Below, piece after piece: positions 1 through 5,121 of a stretch of 5,121 bases of DNA (within the stretch, counting starts at the first letter, position 1; each line of letters begins with the position of its first letter). The notes under the pieces were generated by a model. That model made no database searches and had not been told where the DNA came from. It was given only the letters and a program-made list of their open reading frames with translations. This DNA is from Pseudomonadota bacterium. GTDB taxonomy: Bacteria > Bdellovibrionota_B > Oligoflexia > Oligoflexales > Bin106. The DNA lies in contig JAPOQT010000185.1 of the NCBI GenBank assembly GCA_026710525.1, positions 1 through 5,121 on the forward strand, in the 5' to 3' direction. The position numbers and the translations under genes were made by a program.

Positions 1-513
1 AGTAGCAAAGCGGGTGGTTTCATCGTCTATGGTCATTAATTGGTTGAAAACAGAACTCAATGTTTGTTGACCATTTAAGATGGTCATTCGACGACCATCA
101 TCCGACACCTTAACGAGCATAAATTCACCTTGACTTAAAGGGGTGCCTGGTGTTGGATTATTATGATAATGACAGTTATAAGTATGGTAACCCATGTTAC
201 TGTCGATGGCAGCAAGTGCATCCTCGTATGATAGCACTAATTCTAGCTCGCCATTCACCATGAATACTAGACTCCATAATCCCGCTAAATATCTCATACC
301 ATATGTGTCCTCTCTTAAAAGTGAATTAAACAAAGAAAATTCCCAGCTAGCTTCTTGCTGGAATGGCTTCCGATGGTAACAGAATTTATGGTTAGTAGCA
401 ATAGACTTAATCAGGTTATCACCCTTAGTTGTTGACGAATATTTTTCTGGGTTTCGCTTGAATGATTCGTACCTCTCGTTTGTAAAAAAATAAAATGACA
501 GACTGGCCATCAT
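1..513 (-). CDS. Uncharacterised paralogue of the neighbouring lipoprotein, 3' end cut by the window edge
   Basis: The frame is open from an ATG at 513 to the left edge (171 codons visible) and the stop lies outside. The function is not recognised. From about residue 85 it aligns by eye with the lipoprotein at 956-1693: NGELEL against GGGEMTL, Cys114 in YNCHYHNNP against Cys113 in HHCNYAVNP, an identical MLVKVS (residue 132 against 131), then FNQL against FNAL. The N-terminal 70 residues differ and carry no lipobox or convincing signal peptide. The start is uncertain. ATG 513 (with a second ATG at 510) is preceded by AAGGG with a long, about 12-base spacer. An internal ATG at 297 (MRYLAGLWSL) has a better GAGAGGA site 10 bases upstream. 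I prefer 513 because 72 stop-free codons in AT-rich DNA are unlikely by chance, and because it puts the shared motifs at the same distance from the start as in the paralogue. Decay of the N-terminal part is a possible alternative. Confidence 0.62.
   Translation of the reverse strand, partial: MMASLSFYFFTNERYESFKRNPEKYSSTTKGDNLIKSIATNHKFCYHRKPFQQEASWEFSLFNSLLREDTYGMRYLAGLWSLVFMVNGELELVLSYEDALAAIDSNMGYHTYNCHYHNNPTPGTPLSQGEFMLVKVSDDGRRMTILNGQQTLSSVFNQLMTIDDETTRFAT
308..314 (-). promoter_or_regulatory. Internal Shine-Dalgarno-like site for an alternative start
   Basis: The minus strand reads GAGAGGA here, ending 10 bases before the ATG at 295-297, which is in frame with the edge gene. It is a better ribosome-binding site than the one before the ATG at 513. 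If it is the one used, the protein would start MRYLAGLWSLVFMV, with a short hydrophobic stretch. It is listed because it bears on which start is correct. Confidence 0.35.
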
Positions 514-657
514 GTTATTTCTTATCCCTTAAGTGTGTCGATAGATTAAGTGAAAATGACTTTTTATTCTGATGATTATTCAAAATATGAATGTTGATTT
601 TAAGTTAACATTAACTCTGAAATGTTGAATTCAGGAAGAAAATGATTAGCTATCCGC

Positions 658-778
658 TTGCTGCGCTCTCTTAAAGAGGAGGGTTTGCCTCCGTATCATC
701 TTAGCGAAAGATGGTGTTTAACATAACAAAGTGTCAACGAAAAGGCGTTGACGGATGATACAGAGGTTAACCCATAAT
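658..778. repeat. Palindromic repeat, copy A
   Basis: This copy aligns with 805-931 at both ends: TTGCTG at the left, CAGAGG then TAACCCATAAT at the right, and GATGGTGTT in the middle. The arms at 681-700 and 754-773 are complementary at 17 of 20 positions, forming a long outer stem. Inside it are two perfect small hairpins: CATCTT/AAGATG (697-702 with 708-713, sharing four bases with the tip of the outer arm) and GTCAACG/CGTTGAC (733-739 with 746-752). Left of the outer stem, CTCT/AGAG (668-671 with 675-678) can pair. GGAGG/CCTCC (678-682 with 688-692) would compete with the outer stem. It may be a REP/BIME-like or MITE-like element, or a structured RNA. No known family is recognised. Confidence 0.72.
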
Positions 779-804
779 TAAGAAAATCTGCTCCCTTAGT
801 TTGT

Positions 805-931
805 TTGCTGTGATCCCTTATTAAGGAGTAGGGTGTCCCTCTGCGTAGCCATCATAGTGATTAAAAACTACCAGGATGGTGTTGAAACGCAGAGAATGAT
901 GCACAATGATGCACAGAGGGTAACCCATAAT
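805..931. repeat. Palindromic repeat, copy B
   Basis: This is the second, diverged copy of the element at 658-778, in the same orientation and starting 147 bases further on. Its right end lies 24 bases past the stop codon of the lipoprotein gene, so it would be in that gene's 3' untranslated region. The outer arms 831-845 and 912-926 match at 12 of 15 positions. The inner hairpin is CCATC/GATGG (849-853 with 875-879), extended by TAGT/ACTA (855-858 with 867-870). CTCTGCGT (839-846) can instead pair perfectly with ACGCAGAG (887-894). A small CCTT/AAGG stem (816-819 with 823-826) sits at the left. Copy B also carries a 10-base tandem duplication that copy A lacks. Confidence 0.7.
895..914. repeat. 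Perfect 10-base tandem duplication inside copy B
   Basis: AATGATGCAC occurs twice back to back (895-904 and 905-914). It lies between two alternative 3' pairing partners of the repeat, ACGCAGAG at 887-894 and CACAGAGGG at 912-920. It accounts for part of the length difference between the copies and looks like a recent slippage duplication. Confidence 0.8.
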
Positions 932-955
932 AAATGATATAGACAAACTTTTCGA

Positions 956-1693
956 TTATTCACTACTTAAAGACTGTACCAAAGTGGTTATTTGCTCAAT
1001 AAAAGCTGATTCACTAGCAGTACCAAAACCACGCATGCCGCGTATTTCCTCATCAGTTAAACTTGGATCAACGGAGTCTACATAGAGGTTAATAAGGAAC
1101 TGGAGGGCATCACCTGAAAGGGTAGGATCGTTAGCCGTGAACACACCACCAGCATCTGGGGCTCTTTCAGCACAAACTAAGTGAACCTCAGCCTCATCTC
1201 TTGCCGTTGCATCAGTGATTTCCTTTAAAGCATTAAACAAAAAATTCATAGCAAAATTGACACCCGAAATTTTAACAGTATCACCACTCACCTTAACGAG
1301 CATGGTTTTACCATCACCTGTGGATGTACCAAGCTGAGGATTAACAGCGTAATTACAATGATGACTGTGAGATCCAACATCATCATCAATAGCAGAAGAA
1401 GTATCAGTGGTATCATCGGTATCATCACTCGAGGTAATCAGGGTCATTTCACCACCACCTGTAGCACTGTAAGTGAATTTAGCCGAAGAGTAAACAACAC
1501 CATCAAGCCCAGGTTGTTTTTGGTCAGTGTTATCAGTCTTATTAGGATCACCTGTCTCATTATTTTGATCTTGACTCTGATCTTGTTGATCATCACTGGT
1601 TGCTTTTTCGGTTGCACAGCCATATAAAAAAGTTCCTACGACCATGATGAATACGAGCCATAAATTTGGCAGCATTCGTTTGATGAGTATCAT
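956..1693 (-). CDS. Putative outer-membrane lipoprotein of unknown function
   Basis: A complete 245-residue protein. Residues 1-25 form a type II signal: positive start (MILIKR), hydrophobic core (LWLVFIMVVGTFL) and lipobox LYGC with Cys26 as the lipidated residue. Residue +2 is Ala, not Asp, which by the E. coli Lol rule favours the outer membrane. Residues 27-62 are a D/Q/N/T-rich, probably disordered tether. The folded part, about 63-245, contains a GGGEMTL strand, an acidic run (89-105), the cluster HSHHC (109-113), MLVKVS (131-136), and a helical-looking C-terminal half with Cys174, which might pair with Cys113. ATG 1693 is chosen over the internal Met7 because GGAGGA lies 4 bases upstream. 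No domain family is recognised. It is transcribed away from fadJ across a 213-base gap, so it is probably a separate unit. The partly similar gene at 1-513 suggests an old tandem duplication. Confidence 0.85.
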   Translation of the reverse strand: MILIKRMLPNLWLVFIMVVGTFLYGCATEKATSDDQQDQSQDQNNETGDPNKTDNTDQKQPGLDGVVYSSAKFTYSATGGGEMTLITSSDDTDDTTDTSSAIDDDVGSHSHHCNYAVNPQLGTSTGDGKTMLVKVSGDTVKISGVNFAMNFLFNALKEITDATARDEAEVHLVCAERAPDAGGVFTANDPTLSGDALQFLINLYVDSVDPSLTDEEIRGMRGFGTASESAFIEQITTLVQSLSSE

Positions 1694-1697
1694 GTTG

Positions 1698-1703
1698 TCC
1701 TCC
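1698..1703 (-). promoter_or_regulatory. Strong Shine-Dalgarno site of the lipoprotein gene
   Basis: GGAGGA on the minus strand ends 4 bases before the ATG at 1691-1693. This near-perfect match to the anti-SD sequence fixes the start at Met1 rather than Met7 and predicts efficient translation. Confidence 0.8.
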
Positions 1704-1751
1704 GTAAAATCATCTAAAACAAAACCTGGTTACTTAATTCCTATCGTTACT

Positions 1752-1781
1752 AATTTAGACAACTTTAGATTTTTTTGAAAA
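1752..1781 (-). promoter_or_regulatory. Weak sigma70-like promoter candidate for the lipoprotein gene
   Basis: On the minus strand, TTTTCA (1776-1781, 4 of 6 to TTGACA) is separated by 18 bases from TAAATT (1752-1757, 4 of 6 to TATAAT). A/T tracts lie just upstream at 1782-1800, as in an UP element. The implied leader is about 50 bases and includes the strong ribosome-binding site. In such AT-rich DNA, matches of this quality arise by chance, so the position is tentative. Confidence 0.25.
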
Positions 1782-1815
1782 TATTAAAATTTTTCTTAAT
1801 CATAGGGTGAAATAA

Positions 1816-1851
1816 GGCGCCATGGAGAAGACACATAATGTTTCTCCTGCC
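1816..1851. terminator. Possible transcription terminator or 3' stem-loop after fadJ
   Basis: GGAGAA (1824-1829) and TTCTCC (1842-1847) form a perfect 6-bp stem around a 12-base loop. It can be extended across small bulges by GGC (1816-1818) with GCC (1849-1851). It lies about 55-90 bases past the fadJ stop. On the minus strand it is followed by CTTATTT, not a clean T-run, so it is a poor intrinsic terminator and may only be a 3' stabilising hairpin. Confidence 0.3.
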
Positions 1852-1906
1852 ATATTTCCGGCCCTAACTAAGCTAGCCAGCCAAGGTTGTCTAGCGCCAG
1901 TGATGA

Positions 1907-4375
1907 TTAGTAAAAAGATCGAGATTCTTTTGCGTTTTTAATGAGTTGTTCAGCTGGTTGAAAGCCGGCACCAAGTGTTTTTTGAAGTTTGGTTAAATCA
2001 TCGACAATATTTTGAGCACCTAGTTGATCAGCGTAGAAAAAGGGGCCACCAAGAAAAGGAGGAAAGCCTAAGCCAAAAACAGCGCCAACATCGCCATCAT
2101 AGGCACTGGCAAGGATTTGCTCATCAAGACATCGTACCGATTCGTTAATAAATATTAGAGACAGACGTTTTTGAATATCATAAGCAGATAATGATGCCTC
2201 TTTTTTAATCTGAAATATTTGCTGAATATCAGGATTGACCCCAGCTTTTTTAAGATCAGTGGAGCCCTTTTTACCCCTCACTTTCTGATAGAGATAGATT
2301 CCTTTTTTTGTTTTGCGTCCCAGAAATTTCTTAGTAATCATCTGTTCAACATGGGAAGATGAATAAATTCTGCCAGGAAAAGCCTTGATCATGGTACTGA
2401 GTACGTGATAGCCAACATCAAGGCCAACCTCATCCATAAGAGTAAGGGGTCCCACAGGGAATCCAAACTGGGTCATGGCTTGATCAATATCCTCGACTTT
2501 AACTCCTTCTTCAAGAAGACGTATCGCCTCAGCCAGAAAGAAGGCCAGGGTTCTTGTGGTATAAAAACCATTACCATCGTTCACACAAATCACTTGCTTA
2601 CCTAGTTTTTGAGCCAATTGGTAAGCTTGATGGATGGCTGAATGATCAGATACCGAAGTTTTCACAATTTCACACAGGGGCATTTTTTCAGCCGGCGAAA
2701 AAAAGTGCATACCCACAACTCGATTAGGGTGTTTCGCAGCTGCAGCAATGTTAGAAATGGGAATAGCGGAAGTATTGCTCGCAAATACCCAGTTGTCACT
2801 TGCCTGTGCCTCGAGATTTTGTAAAATATCTTGCTTGAGCTTAAGATTTTCAAAAACAGCCTCAATCACAAAGGGACAGCATCGTAGCTCATCACTATTC
2901 TGAGTGGCGGCAATACTCATCATGGCTTTGCCCATTTCAAAGCTCTTCATTCTTCGTCGCTGAACTCGTTTCCTAAGAAATTTCTGAGCATATTGATACA
3001 CTCTCCCTAGCGCTGCAGCTGAGGGGTCAGTAATAACCGTTGGAATGCCTTTGACCGCACATAAAGTAGCAATTCCTGAGCCCATAAACCCGCCACCCAC
3101 TAAACCAACTTTATTGAATCCATGATTCATCGCATCTGTTTCAGAAGTATTAAAAGAGGATGCAAGGAGCTCCTTATTCTTCTCAGTAACCTCGTTAATG
3201 GAATCCATTTCATCTTGAGTTTGGTCTTCTTTCGCTACTACTGCTGTGCCATGATTAGCAATTTGACTTTGATCAACAAGATGATCTGAGATTTTATGGG
3301 TGCCTGGAGCATGATCATAATCTACGGAATCAGATGACGGCTCGTGACGGTTCTGTGATGATGGTGACGGTTGTTGGGAGGTGGTTTGTTTTTTTGTATT
3401 AGGTGACTCTGCTGGTGTTGGTTGGGCGTAGGGAGATTTTTTGAGATGATTTGTCGCATGAAAAAGATGAATGAGGGCAGAGCTTTCTCTGGTTAGGGCT
3501 AGCTGGGCAAAATACTTAGCTTCTTTTTTTAAACCAAGATTCAGGGGGAGCTGATATCCTTCAAATATGGATTTAAGTGCTATCAGAGGAGCCGGATAAG
3601 CGTTCTTTGTTTTTTCGCTGATCTTTTTCTTCGCGAAATAAAAAATAACTTTGCGGCTTAAGGGGTTTCTCTCAACCATAATACCGAGCACTTTTTCAAA
3701 CAAGGTCTGAGATCTTCTTTTTTTAACAAACGATGGTCGAGTTTTGTTGTTAGCAATTTTTATCGCCCATGACAACAGTTGATATGGGCTAGTAACAGTG
3801 CTGGCCAGACCTAATTGAAACGCCTTTTTCCCCGACACATTTCTAGCTGTTGTTATAAGATTAATGGCTGGCACAATACCAATGAGTCGAGGAAGACGTT
3901 GCGTGCCTCCAGCTCCAGGCATTAAACCTAATTGGACCTCTGGAAAACCGAGTTTTGTTTTTGGATCAGAAGAAACTACGCGATAATCGCAGGCGAGAGC
4001 TAACTCTAACCCACCACCTAAACAACGACCATGAATAGCGCACACGGTTTTCATAGGTAAATCAGCAAGTTTTTGAAACACATCCTGCATATAGGTGGCT
4101 CCGGCAGCCACCTTTTTCTCCGGATCATCTTGTGAGTTTCTTAATAACTCAATATCCTTAATATCAGCACCCACAATAAAATGATCTGTCATACCAGAAG
4201 AGATCACAAGGCCAACAAGACCTTGGGTATTTGTTGTGAGCCGAGTGAGATGATCATCAAGCTCGCGCAAAGCTTCTTCATGGAGAATATTGACTGACTC
4301 TCGGGTGTTTTTAAACTCTAGAATAGCAACAGAGTCATGAACTTGCCAAGAAAAATAATGAGTTGCGGTGGTCAT
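1907..4375 (-). CDS. fadJ: FadJ-type multifunctional enoyl-CoA hydratase / 3-hydroxyacyl-CoA dehydrogenase
   Basis: This is the alpha subunit of the trifunctional beta-oxidation complex. It hydrates trans-2-enoyl-CoA and oxidises L-3-hydroxyacyl-CoA with NAD+. Residues 1-190 are the crotonase domain: oxyanion-hole region IVGADIKDI (67-75), catalytic Glu124 in GGLELALACD and Glu146 in GFPEVQLGLMPGAGG. Residues 190-312 are the usual helical connector, ending LFHATNHLKK. The NAD-binding domain starts near 421 with GGGFMG (427-432) and Asp450. The catalytic dyad is His557/Glu569 (MHFFSP...MPLCEI), and Asn599 lies in NDGNGF. Two C-terminal dehydrogenase domains follow (about 610-700 and 730-822), ending in the typical GFPPFLGGPF and a terminal FY. 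At 822 aa it exceeds E. coli FadJ (714 aa), mainly because of a low-complexity insert at about 315-417. ATG 4375 fits the family's N-terminus and has AGGA 9 bases upstream. It follows the thiolase by 36 bases, the fadIJ order; fadBA has the reverse order. Confidence 0.95.
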   Translation of the reverse strand: MTTATHYFSWQVHDSVAILEFKNTRESVNILHEEALRELDDHLTRLTTNTQGLVGLVISSGMTDHFIVGADIKDIELLRNSQDDPEKKVAAGATYMQDVFQKLADLPMKTVCAIHGRCLGGGLELALACDYRVVSSDPKTKLGFPEVQLGLMPGAGGTQRLPRLIGIVPAINLITTARNVSGKKAFQLGLASTVTSPYQLLSWAIKIANNKTRPSFVKKRRSQTLFEKVLGIMVERNPLSRKVIFYFAKKKISEKTKNAYPAPLIALKSIFEGYQLPLNLGLKKEAKYFAQLALTRESSALIHLFHATNHLKKSPYAQPTPAESPNTKKQTTSQQPSPSSQNRHEPSSDSVDYDHAPGTHKISDHLVDQSQIANHGTAVVAKEDQTQDEMDSINEVTEKNKELLASSFNTSETDAMNHGFNKVGLVGGGFMGSGIATLCAVKGIPTVITDPSAAALGRVYQYAQKFLRKRVQRRRMKSFEMGKAMMSIAATQNSDELRCCPFVIEAVFENLKLKQDILQNLEAQASDNWVFASNTSAIPISNIAAAAKHPNRVVGMHFFSPAEKMPLCEIVKTSVSDHSAIHQAYQLAQKLGKQVICVNDGNGFYTTRTLAFFLAEAIRLLEEGVKVEDIDQAMTQFGFPVGPLTLMDEVGLDVGYHVLSTMIKAFPGRIYSSSHVEQMITKKFLGRKTKKGIYLYQKVRGKKGSTDLKKAGVNPDIQQIFQIKKEASLSAYDIQKRLSLIFINESVRCLDEQILASAYDGDVGAVFGLGFPPFLGGPFFYADQLGAQNIVDDLTKLQKTLGAGFQPAEQLIKNAKESRSFY
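3120..3440 (-). other. Low-complexity linker insert within FadJ
   Basis: This stretch encodes about residues 313-418 of FadJ, rich in Ser, Gln, Asn, Asp, Thr and His with Pro near its start (for example QPTPAESP, SQQPSPSSQ, KEDQTQDEMDS). In ordinary FadJ proteins only about 12-15 residues separate the ...ATxxxKK helix from the Rossmann fold (VGxxGGGxMG), so roughly 95 residues are extra. The frame stays open and both flanking domains are intact, so it reads as a disordered tether, not a broken gene. No domain is recognisable in it. Confidence 0.75.
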
Positions 4376-4384
4376 AGAAAATAT

Positions 4385-4388
4385 TCCT
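4385..4388 (-). promoter_or_regulatory. Ribosome-binding site of fadJ
   Basis: The minus strand reads AGGA, 9 bases before the fadJ ATG (4373-4375), within the 36-base gap after the thiolase stop. It is a modest site, consistent with translation from a shared fadIJ mRNA. There is no room in the gap for a convincing separate promoter. Confidence 0.55.
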
Positions 4389-4411
4389 AATAATCACAAG
4401 TAAACGATGGG

Positions 4412-5121
4412 TCACAATGAGATGTTTTTTAACAGCATACAACCAGCCATACCACCAGCAGCACACATCGCCACCAGGCCATACTCTAAGTTTTGTCTTT
4501 TTAGCTCAAAAGCCAGGGTATTAACCAAGCGAGAGCCTGAAGCCCCAAAGGGGTGTCCTAAGGCAATAGCACCACCATGAACATTGAGTTTGTCTGCTGG
4601 GATTTCACCTAGTGTTGTTCTGGTGCCAAAATATTTGACAAAATAATCCGGCGAATCAAGGGCTTGGAGACAACTTAACATTTGCGCAGCAAATGCCTCA
4701 TGAATTTCAAAACGATCAATATCAGAAAGTTTCAACCGACACCTTTTGAGTAAACGAGGTATGGCTATGGCAGGACCAATTAATAGCTGATCATATGGAT
4801 CAATACCAACAAACTCAACATCAACAATTTCAGCCAGTGGTTTGAGTGATAAAGCAGCAGCTCTCATGCCGTCACAAATCATGGTCACCGAAGCACCATC
4901 TGTGAGTGGTGAAGCATTACCAGCAGTAATGGTGCCAAATGGTTTTGCAAAGGCTGGTTTTAGTTTTGCTAACGATGGTAGAGATGAATCAGAGCGCACA
5001 ACATTATCTTTATCAGCTAACTGTTGAAATGATTTTCCGGTCCAGATGGATACAATTTCTTGGCTTAATATACCTTGAGCTTGAGCTGCCGCCGCTTTTT
5101 GATGGGACTTTAAAGCAAACA
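4412..5121 (-). CDS. fadI: FadI-type 3-ketoacyl-CoA thiolase, N-terminal part outside the window
   Basis: This is the beta subunit of the trifunctional complex, which cleaves 3-ketoacyl-CoA with CoA to acetyl-CoA and a shortened acyl-CoA. The frame is open to the right edge. 236 codons lie at least partly inside, beginning FALKSHQKAAAAQAQG, against about 436 in E. coli FadI, so about 200 N-terminal residues with the nucleophilic Cys are missing. The GTG at 4997-4999 is an internal Val, not a start. Visible motifs in order: TAGNASPLTDGA, GIDPYDQLLIGPA, EIHEAFAAQ (active-site His at 4700-4702), GGAIALGHPFGASG (His at 4553-4555) and MCAAGGMAG (Cys at 4463-4465). HEAFA, where many thiolases have NEAFA, is the FadI/mitochondrial HADHB form. 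The stop is TGA at 4412-4414, 36 bases before fadJ, so the two are almost certainly co-transcribed. The operon promoter and any FadR site would lie beyond the window. Confidence 0.93.
   Translation of the reverse strand, partial: FALKSHQKAAAAQAQGILSQEIVSIWTGKSFQQLADKDNVVRSDSSLPSLAKLKPAFAKPFGTITAGNASPLTDGASVTMICDGMRAAALSLKPLAEIVDVEFVGIDPYDQLLIGPAIAIPRLLKRCRLKLSDIDRFEIHEAFAAQMLSCLQALDSPDYFVKYFGTRTTLGEIPADKLNVHGGAIALGHPFGASGSRLVNTLAFELKRQNLEYGLVAMCAAGGMAGCMLLKNISL

Larger units (their letters stand above)
514..955. other. Intergenic region without a supported gene, containing a two-copy palindromic repeat
   Basis: These 442 bases separate the two paralogues, and I see no credible coding frame on either strand. 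The left third (about 531-650) is AT-rich and would hold the promoter of the gene ending off the left edge, but no pair of -35 and -10 boxes stands out. The right two thirds are almost filled by the two repeat copies described separately. There is no clean GC hairpin followed by a T-run, so a classical intrinsic terminator for the lipoprotein gene is not evident. Confidence 0.7.

Noticed and set aside
187..195. GTAACCCAT matching the right end of the palindromic repeat
   Set aside because: Only nine bases match, within the coding sequence of the edge gene, and no stem or other part of the repeat surrounds it.
194..379. Plus-strand frame of 61 codons opposite the left-edge gene
   Set aside because: It is antisense to a longer minus-strand frame that shows clear similarity to the neighbouring lipoprotein, and has no convincing ribosome-binding site of its own.
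625..656. Plus-strand promoter (TTGAAT ... TATCCG) that could drive a small RNA from the repeat
   Set aside because: The spacing is 20 bases and the -10 match is poor; AT-rich DNA gives such pairs often.
1358..1627. Plus-strand frame of 89 codons within the lipoprotein gene
   Set aside because: It mirrors the Asp/Gln/Thr-rich coding stretch on the other strand. The Ile-rich product follows from reverse-complementing GAT-type codons, and the minus-strand gene has a lipobox and a strong start.
2405..2865. Three short frames inside fadJ (two plus, one minus)
   Set aside because: They overlap the well-conserved dehydrogenase domain of FadJ in other frames and resemble no protein I know.
4997..4999. 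GTG as a start for a short thiolase of 195 residues
   Set aside because: The frame continues upstream to the window edge with thiolase-like sequence (SHQKAAAA...), so this GTG is an internal Val codon and the gene is simply cut by the window.
4842..5027. Plus-strand frame of 61 codons inside the thiolase
   Set aside because: It is the antisense shadow of conserved thiolase sequence.

Overview
The window comes from a moderately AT-rich bacterium. It is probably a Gram-negative proteobacterium: one gene has a lipoprotein signal with a non-Asp +2 residue, as in outer-membrane lipoproteins, and the fatty-acid genes are in the fadI-then-fadJ order familiar from gammaproteobacteria. The species cannot be named from the sequence. 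Every gene I can support is on the minus strand, so transcription runs from right to left.

Right part (1907-5121): a fatty-acid beta-oxidation operon. The 3' two-fifths or so of a FadI-type 3-ketoacyl-CoA thiolase enters from the right edge. A complete FadJ-type multifunctional protein (822 aa, enoyl-CoA hydratase plus 3-hydroxyacyl-CoA dehydrogenase) follows 36 bases later. Together they would form the bacterial trifunctional complex: FadJ hydrates and oxidises, FadI cleaves off acetyl-CoA. All catalytic residues that fall inside the window are present. FadJ is unusually long because about 95-100 low-complexity residues sit between its two halves.

Middle (1694-1906): a 213-base spacer with a weak hairpin downstream of fadJ and a very AT-rich stretch that may hold the promoter of the next gene.

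Left part (1-1693): two divergent paralogues of an unrecognised family. The right-hand one (956-1693) is a complete putative lipoprotein with a strong Shine-Dalgarno site, a lipobox and an acidic disordered tether. The left-hand one (1 to about 513) runs off the left edge and has no lipoprotein signal, but shares the region around a His/Cys cluster and an MLVKVS motif.

The 442-base gap between them (514-955) holds two diverged copies (about 658-778 and 805-931) of a complex palindromic repeat with nested hairpins. One small stem has changed in sequence between the copies while keeping its pairing. This repeat and the paralogue pair are the least explained parts of the window. I found no tRNA, rRNA, CRISPR array, transposase or phage gene.
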